A stretch of DNA of 32,844 bases from contig CAZYSK010000066.1 of the NCBI GenBank assembly GCA_964649415.1, positions 1-32,844 on the forward strand. Reading direction: 5' to 3'. Under the pieces are notes generated by a model. The model did no database searches. It saw only the letters and a list, made by a program, of their open reading frames with translations, and had not been told where the DNA came from. Positions 1 to 7,057 of this stretch are shown piece after piece (position 1 is the first letter of the stretch; each line of letters opens with the position of its first letter). Origin of the DNA: CAZYSK01 sp964649415. Lineage in GTDB: Bacteria; Chloroflexota; Anaerolineae; B4-G1. Made by a program: the position numbers and the translations under genes.

Positions 1-238
1 CCAGGCCCGCTCGCACGTCGTCATAGAACGGATGCGCGATCTTGGGCACCACCGCAAAAACGAGGTCCCCGGCCTCTGCAGCAGGCTCAACCTCCTCTTC
101 TGCTTCAGCCTCCGCGGCTGGCGCGGCTTCCTCGGTCGCTGGGGCTTCCGTCGGCTTGGGGCCACAACCGGAGAGCGCCAGAGTGACGGCCATCAAGCAC
201 GCCACGATCACAAACATGATGTTTCGGAACCGGTTCAT
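1..238 (-). CDS. Sugar ABC transporter substrate-binding lipoprotein, N-terminal part (runs off the window)
   Basis: Read on the minus strand from ATG 238-236, the first 79 codons are open to the window edge. The product starts with a basic n-region (MNRFRN), a hydrophobic stretch and a lipobox LSGC at about residues 22-25, so it should be an exported, lipid-anchored protein. An Ala/Glu/Pro-rich linker follows (about residues 27-58), then the start of a mature domain (LVFAVVPKIAHPFYDDVRAG), typical of the periplasmic-binding type I fold that binds ribose, galactose and related compounds. A good ribosome site (AAGGAGAGAGGAT) precedes the ATG. It lies 238 bp downstream of the RbsC-type permease and is the likely binding subunit of the same importer. 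The substrate cannot be told; the ATPase subunit is not in the window. Confidence 0.85.
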   Translation of the reverse strand, partial: MNRFRNIMFVIVACLMAVTLALSGCGPKPTEAPATEEAAPAAEAEAEEEVEPAAEAGDLVFAVVPKIAHPFYDDVRAGL

Positions 239-476
239 CGTATCCTCTCTCCTTCTCTCTTTTGCAAGGTTTGGCTTGCACATCCTATGTAGTCCCGTGG
301 GGACCATACGATATATTCCGTCAGCGCAAGCTGGCGGAGCGATACGCGTTCCTTGACGCATCAGCCCAAATGATTCTCCTCCGCCTCACCTCCTTTTCTC
401 ACAACTCTATGAGAGCCGAATCTCGTCACTCCTGCCAGCGCACTCCGACGGACCGAGTCTCTTGCTTCTTACCGAT

Positions 477-1481
477 CTAGTCAGTAGCGCCACGACGCTG
501 CCGCCACTGGTCAAGCGTCACAGCGAGGATGATGACCGTGCCGACGACGGCCTGTTGCGCATACGTGTCTATCCCGACGAGCACCATGCCGTTCTGAAGG
601 ATACCCATCATAGCAGCGCCCATCAGGCTGCCAAAAATCGTGCCTTCACCACCCATCAGGCTGGTGCCGCCAATCGCCGCCGCCGCGATCACGTACAACT
701 CAATGCCCAGGCCAGCCATCGGCTGCGCTGAGACCATCCGGGCCAGCAAGATCAAACCGGCCACCGCACAGCAGGCCCCCGAAATCGTGTACACCAGCAC
801 TTTGACCAGGTTGACCCGGATACCGCTCAAGCGAGCCGCTTCCTCATTGCCTCCCACCGCATATATGTACCGCCCGAGGAAGGTCCGGCTGAGGAAGATC
901 CCACTCACCAGCATGAGGGCAAACATCACGATCACGGGTACAGGGACCGGACCGACGTACCCCTGTCCCAGGAACAAGAAAGAGGTCTGTTCCTGCGGGA
1001 TCGTGACCGACCAGCCGTGCGTGATCCAGTACATCAGGCCACGGCCTATGCTCATCGTACCCAGCGTGGCGATGAAGGGCGGGAGTCTCAAGCCGGTGAT
1101 CATAACACCATTGAAAAACCCAACCACCACCCCGCTCAGGAGCCCGGCCAGCACGGCAAGGGGGGTCGGATAGCCGCCTTGAATCAACAATGCCGTGATC
1201 AACCCTGCTAGCCCCATAGTCGAACCCACCGCCAAATCGATGCCTCCGGTCAGGATCACCATGGTCTCCCCGATGGCCATAATAGCCACCAGCGAAAAGG
1301 CTCGCATCACGCTGAAGAGATTGGCTGTCGTGAGGAAAACGTCGGTGCTGATGGACAGGATCGCCGACAATATGATGACTGCCAGCACGACATTGAACTC
1401 ACGCCAATTGCCGATCCGCTTAATGGCGGTGCTCATCCAATTGACCGAAGTTGATTTGGCTACATTGTTGTGTGTGCTCAT
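477..1481 (-). CDS. RbsC-type sugar ABC transporter permease
   Basis: A 334-residue integral membrane protein of the ribose/xylose/AI-2 type permease family (BPD_transp_2). It has about eight to ten hydrophobic segments and the family signatures GGIDLAVGS (near residue 80) and the AIGGTSLMGGEGTIFGS loop near residue 270, which normally contacts the ATPase. The length is normal for RbsC. The start is ATG 1481, with GAGGGGG about 8 bases upstream. It follows the PanB-like gene (155 bp gap) and precedes the binding-protein gene on the same strand, so it is probably part of the microcompartment transcription unit and imports its substrate. This family mostly carries pentoses, hexoses and similar polyols, but the exact ligand is not readable from the permease. 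Confidence 0.92.
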   Translation of the reverse strand: MSTHNNVAKSTSVNWMSTAIKRIGNWREFNVVLAVIILSAILSISTDVFLTTANLFSVMRAFSLVAIMAIGETMVILTGGIDLAVGSTMGLAGLITALLIQGGYPTPLAVLAGLLSGVVVGFFNGVMITGLRLPPFIATLGTMSIGRGLMYWITHGWSVTIPQEQTSFLFLGQGYVGPVPVPVIVMFALMLVSGIFLSRTFLGRYIYAVGGNEEAARLSGIRVNLVKVLVYTISGACCAVAGLILLARMVSAQPMAGLGIELYVIAAAAIGGTSLMGGEGTIFGSLMGAAMMGILQNGMVLVGIDTYAQQAVVGTVIILAVTLDQWRQRRGATD

Positions 1482-1636
1482 AGAGCATACCCCCTCATTA
1501 AGAAGCTTATTGCCCGTGGTCCTGCATACCTCTTCAAACGTCGCCGTCTCGATGGCCCGCCGACATCTATCTGTACATTCCCCCCACTCGCATCTGGGAT
1601 CATGCGAGTTGCAGCAAACCCACTTCGCGCGTCACG

Positions 1637-2488
1637 TCAGGCGCGGAATCGGTTCAGCAATCGCTCCAATTCGGCGTCGTCAATCGCATAGGTATGCTCC
1701 GGAGCGGGGAAAGCACTGCTCTCCACCTCGCGTCGGAAGTCGCCCAACGCCGCGACGATTGACTTGGAGATATCGGCATATACCTTGAGGAAACGCGGCG
1801 ACAATTCCTTGTACAGCCCCAGCATGTCCTGCGTGACGAGCGCTTGGCCATCGCAGTGCGCCCCTGACCCAATCCCTATCGTCGGGATGTCCAGGCTCCG
1901 CGTGATAATCTCAGCAATGCGGACCGGGAGGCATTCCACGATCAAGGCAAATGCCCCGCTGTTCGCCATCCCCACCGCGTCCGCGATGATCTCCCAGGCC
2001 GAGTCGGCGTCCCGCGCCGGCAGCCGAAAGAGACCCGCGCGCACCGCCTTTTGCTTAGTCACTCCGACGTGCCCCATCACCGGAATCCCGGCGGCCACAA
2101 TAGCCCGCACCAGCATACCCTCCTGGCGCGTGCCCTCCAGGTGCACGGCGTCTGCCCCGCCCTCCTTCATCAGCCGAGTGGCGGTACCCACCGCCTCTTC
2201 CATCCCACTGTAAGAGCCGAAGGGCAACGTCGTCACGACCATGCTGTTTTCGACCCCGTTGCGCACCGCCCGCGTGTGATAGACCATCTCATCCACAGTG
2301 ACCGACACCGCCTCCGGGCGGCCGTTGCCCACCGTGCCCACCGCATCGCTGACCAGCACGATGTCCACCCCGGCCTGCTCGATGAACGAGGCCATCGGGA
2401 AATCGTAGGCCGTCAGCATCGTGATCTTCTGGCCACGTCGTTTCTTCGTCTTGAGCGAAGTCGTCGTTACTTTGGACATTGTACTCAC
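1637..2488 (-). CDS. Divergent PanB-like (ketopantoate hydroxymethyltransferase family) enzyme
   Basis: A 283-residue protein of the PEP-mutase/isocitrate-lyase superfamily, clearly related to PanB along its whole length (TAYDF near 26, LVSDAVG near 45, GHVGVTKQ near 139, LIVECLP near 182). PanB transfers a hydroxymethyl group from methylene-THF to 2-oxoisovalerate. Compared with E. coli PanB as I remember it, Mg ligand Asp45 is kept (D48), as are Glu114 (E118) and general base Glu181 (E185). Asp84 is Thr (T87) and Lys112 is His (H116). These changes, and the microcompartment/ABC-transporter context, suggest another substrate, perhaps an aldol addition or cleavage on an oxo-acid. The GTG at 2488 gives MSTMSK; an ATG at 2479 is an equally possible start. 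An ordinary pantothenate role cannot be excluded. Confidence 0.85.
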   Translation of the reverse strand: MSTMSKVTTTSLKTKKRRGQKITMLTAYDFPMASFIEQAGVDIVLVSDAVGTVGNGRPEAVSVTVDEMVYHTRAVRNGVENSMVVTTLPFGSYSGMEEAVGTATRLMKEGGADAVHLEGTRQEGMLVRAIVAAGIPVMGHVGVTKQKAVRAGLFRLPARDADSAWEIIADAVGMANSGAFALIVECLPVRIAEIITRSLDIPTIGIGSGAHCDGQALVTQDMLGLYKELSPRFLKVYADISKSIVAALGDFRREVESSAFPAPEHTYAIDDAELERLLNRFRA

Positions 2489-2529
2489 GTGTCGCTCTCT
2501 TTCGTTCCCACCTTACTCACTGCCAAGGG

Positions 2530-2603
2530 TAGCGCAGCGAACCTTACTAGCTACCAAAGGTAGCGCAGCGGCCATCCCTCACACTACCAACGATAGCGTA
2601 GCG
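2530..2603. repeat. Three degenerate direct repeats (TAGCGCAGCG units)
   Basis: The 10-mer TAGCGCAGCG occurs at 2530-2539 and 2561-2570, and as TAGCGTAGCG at 2594-2603. Each is preceded by a (G/T)CCAA motif, giving a period of 31-33 bp. The units lie in the 220-bp gap between the second hexameric shell gene and the PanB-like gene. They could be decayed repeat insertions or binding sites. No clear promoter or terminator is seen in this gap. Confidence 0.5.
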
Positions 2604-2708
2604 GCTCCTTGCACCCGGTTCGCATTCCCGGGTAGAACAAACCCGCGCGACTCTGGGAATCAAGCCCTGCTCCCCGCCGATACCGGTCAGGGGAAGCCGG
2701 AGGGCTGC

Positions 2709-3047
2709 CTATTCCACGGTCTCTGGCAATAGCACCTCAAGGTCCAGATGCGGGCTGGGCAGAATCCGCACCGACACCACCTCGCCGATCCGACGCGCCG
2801 CCTGGGCACCCGCTTCGAGGGCCGTCCGCACGGCCCCCACGTCCCCACGCACCATAACCGTCATGTAGCCGCCGCCAATGGCACGCCGATCCAACAGCGT
2901 CACGTTCGCCGCCTTCACCATCGCGTCGGCCGTTTCGATGCACGCCACAAGCCCCTTGGTTTCGATCATGCCAAGCGACCGCATGCCAGGATCCAACTGC
3001 TCTGACACTGAAATTGCTTTCGTGTTCTCCGCTTGCTTGTCTGCCAT
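2709..3047 (-). CDS. Hexameric microcompartment shell protein (BMC-H), copy 2
   Basis: A 112-residue single-domain BMC protein (Pfam BMC family). A 24-residue N-terminal extension is followed by the canonical start of the fold, SLGMIETKGLVACIETADAM (about 24-43), and the pore loop IGGGY at 57-61. The sequence then continues through a complete domain ending near residue 105. Six subunits are expected to form one shell tile whose central pore passes small molecules; the three-glycine pore suggests an uncharged opening. ATG 3047 has AAGGA ten bases upstream. It sits 6 bp after the pentamer gene, closing the compact shell-gene block. It differs clearly from the other BMC-H at 4420-4740 in its N-terminal extension, so the two are paralogues, not a recent duplication. 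Confidence 0.95.
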   Translation of the reverse strand: MADKQAENTKAISVSEQLDPGMRSLGMIETKGLVACIETADAMVKAANVTLLDRRAIGGGYMTVMVRGDVGAVRTALEAGAQAARRIGEVVSVRILPSPHLDLEVLLPETVE

Positions 3048-3053
3048 TGATTT

Positions 3054-3344
3054 CTATTCCTTCCTCCAAGCGATTGCCCTCTCAAACCGAAGGGAATCCA
3101 GGATGCCAACGATCGCTGCATCCGTGGGCGACGAATCCTGTCCGGTGGCCACCCGCGCCGAGCTGCCCTGAGTGACGATGACCAACTCGCCCTCGCCTGC
3201 GCCCACCAGATCCACCGCCACGAAAGGTTGCCCGATCACCTCACCCGTGGCATCCGCCCGGCGGACCAGCAACAGCTTGGTCGTCTTCAGCAGATCGTGC
3301 TTCAGAGTAGCGACAGCCGAGCCCACAACTTTGGCGATAATCAT
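3054..3344 (-). CDS. Pentameric microcompartment vertex protein (EutN/CcmL family, BMC-P)
   Basis: A 96-residue protein of the EutN/CcmL family, whose pentamers cap the vertices of icosahedral shells. The N-terminal MIIAKVVGSAVAT, the LLLVRRAD strand, the FVAVDLVGAGEGELVIVTQGSSAR core and the SPTDAAIVGILD segment are all typical, and the length is complete. It starts at ATG 3344 behind AAGGGGAAAG. It lies between the small encapsulation-type protein (45 bp upstream) and BMC-H copy 2 (6 bp downstream) in one operon. With two BMC-H and one BMC-T it gives the minimum parts list for a closed shell, so a real compartment can be expected. Confidence 0.95.
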   Translation of the reverse strand: MIIAKVVGSAVATLKHDLLKTTKLLLVRRADATGEVIGQPFVAVDLVGAGEGELVIVTQGSSARVATGQDSSPTDAAIVGILDSLRFERAIAWRKE

Positions 3345-3389
3345 ATCTTTCCCCTTACGCTGATGTGAACCTGGGTGCCAGCGTTCCGC

Positions 3390-3737
3390 TCACTCGCTAT
3401 CCAGTTGCTTGACCAGGTCCACCAGTTGGTCCACAACCGCGCTCGATCCCCCGGAGACCATTGTCCCCTCGGTCTGCCCCTCATCCAGCGGTCCGTGCTG
3501 ACACCCCCTGGGTTTGGCCCCCAGGCTCACAGTGGAACCCACTGCCAGGGCCGCAACTGGGGTTGAGGGTACTACCGCCACCGGATTTGATTGACCACGC
3601 CTCACCAGAGAGATACCCACCTGACGCGCCGTGTCCCTGGCCAGGTCCGTTAGCACGGTGTCCTCATCGACGACCAACTCTGTCTTCCCTTGGGCAGCCA
3701 GCCTCTCGATGTCTTCCGCGCAGTAGAAGGTCTTCAC
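3390..3737 (-). CDS. Small microcompartment-associated protein with C-terminal encapsulation-like helix
   Basis: A 115-residue soluble protein embedded in the shell-gene block. Residues 1-47 form a compact domain (MKTFYCAEDIERLAAQG, then LTDLARDTARQVGISLV) of a kind I associate with the N-termini of other microcompartment-locus proteins. Residues 50-98 are a low-complexity, probably disordered linker rich in Gly, Ser, Pro and Val. Residues 99-113 (SAVVDQLVDLVKQLD) make an amphipathic helix with the spacing of known encapsulation peptides. The start is GTG 3737, behind GGGGGAG. No catalytic motif is seen. A scaffold or cargo-adaptor role that tethers enzymes to the shell is an inference from the helix and location; a regulatory role is also possible. 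Confidence 0.75.
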   Translation of the reverse strand: MKTFYCAEDIERLAAQGKTELVVDEDTVLTDLARDTARQVGISLVRRGQSNPVAVVPSTPVAALAVGSTVSLGAKPRGCQHGPLDEGQTEGTMVSGGSSAVVDQLVDLVKQLDSE

Positions 3738-3759
3738 CTTAGCTCCCCCCGCCGTCTGA

Positions 3760-4374
3760 CTATGCCACCCGTCCGCTCAGACTATTCACCGCTTGAACGG
3801 CCGCATCGCGCCCCACCTTGGTGTCGGACTCCGTACCGGCGATGTACAGCCGTCCATACCGCCCCGAGGGCGAGTAGTGCACCAGCGTGATGTTGGCTGC
3901 CTTCTCTGCCTCGTTCGCGGCCAGCATCACGTAGGCCGCCGGGGCCACCTCGATCACACAAAGCGTCTGCCCCCGCAACAACAGCCCGCCCTTGCTGCGC
4001 TGATTCACCAACTGCGCCTCGTACGCGTCCACATTGGTGACCATCTTGACACCAACTACCTCGGGCTTCTGCCGATCCTGCTCCGAAAGACCAAACCGCA
4101 CCAGCGCCTCGCGACCCGCCACGATCACCGCTTCCTGGAAGAAGCTATGGATCTCCAGCGACCCGAACTCGCGCTCCACTCGCAGCCACCCAGGTCGCAC
4201 GTCCGTCGTCTTCAACGCCGCGTCCATCACTTCATAGACATCGGCGGCGGGCGCCAGCTCGATTAGTATCTCGGCCATACCCTCCACCGGCACGTCGCCC
4301 TGCAGCAATGTCCCGGTCAGCGCCGCATACTGCGGCTGCATTGAGTCAATGAGTACAAATGTCCTGAGTTCCAT
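3760..4374 (-). CDS. Trimeric microcompartment shell protein (tandem-domain BMC-T, double-stacking type)
   Basis: A 204-residue protein with two BMC domains. The N-terminal half begins LRTFVLIDSMQPQYAA and the second half holds the very conserved YVMLAANEAEKAANITLV helix followed by GRYGRLYIAG. This pattern resembles the permuted BMC-T proteins of the Haliangium ochraceum shell that stack face to face into double-layer trimers (family knowledge; the exact subtype is an inference). Such trimers have larger, possibly gated pores and are thought to pass bulkier metabolites or cofactors. ATG 4374 has GGAG six bases upstream. It lies 45 bp after BMC-H copy 1 and 22 bp before the small associated protein. 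Confidence 0.92.
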   Translation of the reverse strand: MELRTFVLIDSMQPQYAALTGTLLQGDVPVEGMAEILIELAPAADVYEVMDAALKTTDVRPGWLRVEREFGSLEIHSFFQEAVIVAGREALVRFGLSEQDRQKPEVVGVKMVTNVDAYEAQLVNQRSKGGLLLRGQTLCVIEVAPAAYVMLAANEAEKAANITLVHYSPSGRYGRLYIAGTESDTKVGRDAAVQAVNSLSGRVA

Positions 4375-4419
4375 ATCTGCTCCTTACCGCGACAGGTCGC
4401 CGCCGAACTGCAGCGCCGC

Positions 4420-4740
4420 TCAATCGACTAACGCCCGCACGACCTGAGGCGGGCCCTGATGAAGGATGTTCTCCACTGTAGGATGGGGACGGGCGATCAC
4501 GTGCGCGGCTACCAACTCACCGGCCCGTCTCGCCGCCGCCGCGCCGGCGTCCACCGATGACTGAACCGCGCCCACTTCGCCCCGCACCATGATGGTCACG
4601 TATCCCCCACCAATCTCCTCCTGGCACAGCACATCCACGTGAGCCATCTTGCTCATCGCGTCCGCTGCCTCGATCGAGGCCACCAGTCCTCTCGTCTCTA
4701 CCATGCCCAAAGCTGTCTTCGGCAAACTCGTCGTTGCCAT
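4420..4740 (-). CDS. Hexameric microcompartment shell protein (BMC-H), copy 1
   Basis: A 106-residue single BMC domain: ALGMVETRGLVASIEAADAM at about residues 10-29, pore loop IGGGY at 43-47, VRGEVGAVQSSVDAGAAAA at 52-70, and a short tail after ARPHPTVENIL. It has all the parts of a facet-forming hexamer. It starts at ATG 4740 with a strong AGGAGG eight bases upstream. It is the first shell gene of the operon, directly after the decarboxylase-like enzyme (21 bp gap). It shares the three-glycine pore with the second BMC-H of the locus, but its N-terminus is shorter. Confidence 0.95.
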   Translation of the reverse strand: MATTSLPKTALGMVETRGLVASIEAADAMSKMAHVDVLCQEEIGGGYVTIMVRGEVGAVQSSVDAGAAAARRAGELVAAHVIARPHPTVENILHQGPPQVVRALVD

Positions 4741-4761
4741 GAACGTATCCTCCTGTTGCTT

Positions 4762-5868
4762 TTACGAACTGCCTACGATCAGATTCGCTACCCCAATGCC
4801 AGCGTTGACGTCAACCTGGGCCCCTAGCTCTCGCAGCGCGTTGCCGGTGGCGGTTAGCAAGCTAGTCACCCGTCCCGGAGATAGGTCAGGGAGTCGTGCC
4901 GGATCGACGAAGAACACCCGTGGACCCACTCGCCCATACGCCCCGCTCTGACCAAAGATACGGGCAATCGCCGCTACCACATCGGTGGCGCTTATTCCCT
5001 CGGGGGTGTAGATATCCGTCTGGGTCCCCTGGCAGAACCGTGCCGGCGAGTCACAGCCGGGGCAGTCCCTCCCGTCAACGGTCAAGAGCAGTCCCATCTC
5101 GCTCACACCGAAGCGGACGGCTTTGGCCGCCACGTCCACGAATTGAGTCGCGGTCACTGTGCCATTTGCTGATGGCATGCCACCACTGTCCCAGGCTGCC
5201 ACAGATTGAGCCCCTCCCCACAGGCGGGCGATCGTGGCGCGCAACTCACGAGCCGAGGCCAACGGATCCGCGGCCTGATGGATTGCCCGCCCGGCGATGA
5301 TGACGGACACCGGCAAAGCCTGGAAGAACGGCAAAAGATCGACCGTGATGCCACCGGTGACCGTCACTCTGAAGCCCATATCAATGAGTTGACGGATAAC
5401 GACTAAATCGTTGTCCGTCCATTCCCGGTCAGCCGCCTGCTCATCCCAGCCCCGATGGTAAACCATGCGCTCCACACCGGCGGCACGCCATTCCTGCGCC
5501 CGGGCGATGATGTCGCGGACACCCGTCAGCTCCATCAGCATCTCCTTGCCACGCTGACGGGCGACGTTCAAAGCAGCCTGGACCGTGGCCATTGGCGCGC
5601 CACCGATCACAGTCATCATGTCCGCGCCAGCGTCGAAGGCCAACTGCGCTTCCAGTCCACCTACGTCCGGGGACTTGACGTCGGCAAGGATGAGCTTGTC
5701 TGGGCAAACCTCTCGCACAGCCCGGACGGCATCCATGCCGGCTGCTTTGCACAGGGGGGTGCCGATTTCGATGATATCGACCGCAGGAGCCACTTGCAGC
5801 GCCATAGCGAGGGCTGAGGGAAGGGAAGTGAAGTCCAATGCCACTTGAAGCAGGGGTATGGAACTCAT
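4762..5868 (-). CDS. 3-keto-gulonate-6-phosphate decarboxylase/hexulose-phosphate synthase-like enzyme with extra C-terminal domain
   Basis: Residues 1-219 align by eye with UlaD/SgbH of the OMP-decarboxylase superfamily (MSSIPLLQVALD, IIEIGT, LADVKSPD, MELTG, MVYHR, VTVTGG, IAGRAI). The Mg/catalytic set is present: E34, D63, K65, D68, E113, H138, T171, R194. The Arg that follows the histidine by three in UlaD (R139) is Trp141 here. E113 and T171 favour the decarboxylase over hexulose-phosphate synthase, which has Asp and Ala there. Residues 220-368 are an extension I do not recognise, with C269-x2-C272-x6-C279, doubling the usual ~216 residues. It is first in the microcompartment operon and is the probable signature enzyme. 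ATG 5868 matches the family start and has GAGG six bases upstream; a TTG at 5880 has AGGAGG six bases upstream and could be used instead. Confidence 0.85.
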   Translation of the reverse strand: MSSIPLLQVALDFTSLPSALAMALQVAPAVDIIEIGTPLCKAAGMDAVRAVREVCPDKLILADVKSPDVGGLEAQLAFDAGADMMTVIGGAPMATVQAALNVARQRGKEMLMELTGVRDIIARAQEWRAAGVERMVYHRGWDEQAADREWTDNDLVVIRQLIDMGFRVTVTGGITVDLLPFFQALPVSVIIAGRAIHQAADPLASARELRATIARLWGGAQSVAAWDSGGMPSANGTVTATQFVDVAAKAVRFGVSEMGLLLTVDGRDCPGCDSPARFCQGTQTDIYTPEGISATDVVAAIARIFGQSGAYGRVGPRVFFVDPARLPDLSPGRVTSLLTATGNALRELGAQVDVNAGIGVANLIVGSS

Positions 5869-6016
5869 AGCACGCCTCAATGCTTGCCTCCTGGAAACAT
5901 GTCTAAGTATCAAAGCCGACTCAGCCACGCGCCGGACGCGCAACGTGCGAAAGTAGGGATGGTATTAGAGGTCAGCTTGTTCCATCACAGGGGTACATTT
6001 ATTTCAAGTAATGAAA

Positions 6017-6045
6017 ATTATACCACATTTTGACTCTATTGTCAA
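6017..6045 (-). promoter_or_regulatory. Consensus sigma-70 promoter of the microcompartment operon
   Basis: On the minus strand TTGACA (6045-6040) and TATAAT (6022-6017) are separated by exactly 17 bases, both hexamers matching consensus, in an AT-rich island of a GC-rich region. Transcription would start near 6010, leaving an untranslated leader of about 140 bases before ATG 5868. No riboswitch was recognised in that leader. Confidence 0.85.
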
Positions 6046-6106
6046 CCTTTTTCCGCCGAAATACCGCAAAGTCGATTTTCTTTCATGTCTTCACCATGGG
6101 CACGTG

Positions 6107-6134
6107 TTGACTTTTCCTCACTCCCCTGTAGAAT
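6107..6134 (+). promoter_or_regulatory. Sigma-70 promoter of the receiver/roadblock gene
   Basis: TTGACT (6107-6112), a 16-base spacer and TAGAAT (6129-6134) lie 42 bases upstream of ATG 6177. It is divergent from the microcompartment promoter, with the two -35 boxes about 60 bp apart, close enough for one bound protein to affect both. Confidence 0.7.
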
Positions 6135-6176
6135 GAAGCAGACACGAAACCCAACATCCTGACCCTGGAGCAATTC

Positions 6177-7004
6177 ATGAGCAGCGAACATTCCATCCTC
6201 GTCGTCGATAGTGATGAAGCCTTCGCCACCATGCTCCAACAAAGCCTGGAGCAAGGTGGGGAATACCATGCCACGGTGACAACCAATGGAGTTGAGGCCT
6301 TGCAGGCGCTGGACGGGGATACTTTCGACCTGGCCATCGTGGATCCGAGCCTGACCGATCCAGACGGGACACCCGTGGCGCGCACGCTACGGCAGCAGCG
6401 GGCTGAGTTGCGACTGCTGCTGATCCCATTCATGGGAGAGCAAGTCCCATCCGAACTCGCCGACCTGAACACGCAGGGTGTGCTGCCCAGGCCATTCTTC
6501 TTACCCGAGCTGCCGGGCCGCATTGCCGACGCGATCGCGCGGCCCGTCGGGGGCGGCCCTGCCGCCGCCCGAACGGCAACGCCCAGCACGCCCAGGCCGC
6601 CCAGCCCTGTGCACGCGAGTATCCCACAGGCCCGCATGGAAGAAGCTACCCGGGCAATGAAAGCACTATCCCGGGAACTGAACGCCGATGTGGTGATTCT
6701 GACCTGTAGGGGGAAGTTGATCGCCCGGACCGGCAGGCTCTCGGAAGATGAAGCCGAAGGGCTGGCGCAGGCAGTGGGCGAAAGCTGGCAGACGTCGGCC
6801 CGCGTGGCGCAGATATTGGGCCAGGAACAACTGCGCTTTGAACAGAGCGTCGAGGGTGGCGAACACATGCTCTACTCACTGGCCGTCGCCGAGGACCTCA
6901 TCCTCTCGGTCGCCCTGCGTGCGAACGTCCCCCTTGGCCTGATCCGCCACCACACCAAAGCAACGGCAGAAGCGGTGCGGCCCCTGGTGAGCGCCGGTCA
7001 CTAG
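6177..7004 (+). CDS. Atypical response-regulator receiver fused to a roadblock/LC7-like domain
   Basis: 275 residues. Residues 5-122 form a CheY-like receiver: acidic pocket D11/D13, phospho-acceptor candidate D56 in LAIVDPSL. The switch Ser/Thr is not at its usual place (LLIPFMG), and the invariant Lys before Pro is Arg105 (LPRPF), so phospho-signalling may be altered. A Pro/Ala linker (123-150) leads to a roughly 110-residue C-terminal domain (ADVVILTCRGKLIARTG, MLYSLAVAEDLILSVAL) that resembles roadblock/LC7 proteins, which partner small GTPases or form dimers. There is no DNA-binding domain. GGAG lies eight bases before ATG 6177. Its divergent position suggests, but does not prove, a functional link with the microcompartment locus. 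Confidence 0.8.
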   Translation: MSSEHSILVVDSDEAFATMLQQSLEQGGEYHATVTTNGVEALQALDGDTFDLAIVDPSLTDPDGTPVARTLRQQRAELRLLLIPFMGEQVPSELADLNTQGVLPRPFFLPELPGRIADAIARPVGGGPAAARTATPSTPRPPSPVHASIPQARMEEATRAMKALSRELNADVVILTCRGKLIARTGRLSEDEAEGLAQAVGESWQTSARVAQILGQEQLRFEQSVEGGEHMLYSLAVAEDLILSVALRANVPLGLIRHHTKATAEAVRPLVSAGH

Positions 7005-7057
7005 CCAGGCCCACGGCTCAGTACTCACGCGCAGCACCAAGAGCCCGGCGGACAGCG

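Noticed and set aside
477..4374. Long open frames on the plus strand opposite the shell, PanB and permease genes
   Set aside because: They are antisense shadows in GC-rich codon-biased DNA; the minus-strand products match known families over their full length.
2709..5868. Carboxysome or ethanolamine/propanediol compartment
   Set aside because: No RuBisCO, carbonic anhydrase, ammonia lyase, diol dehydratase or aldehyde dehydrogenase gene is present.
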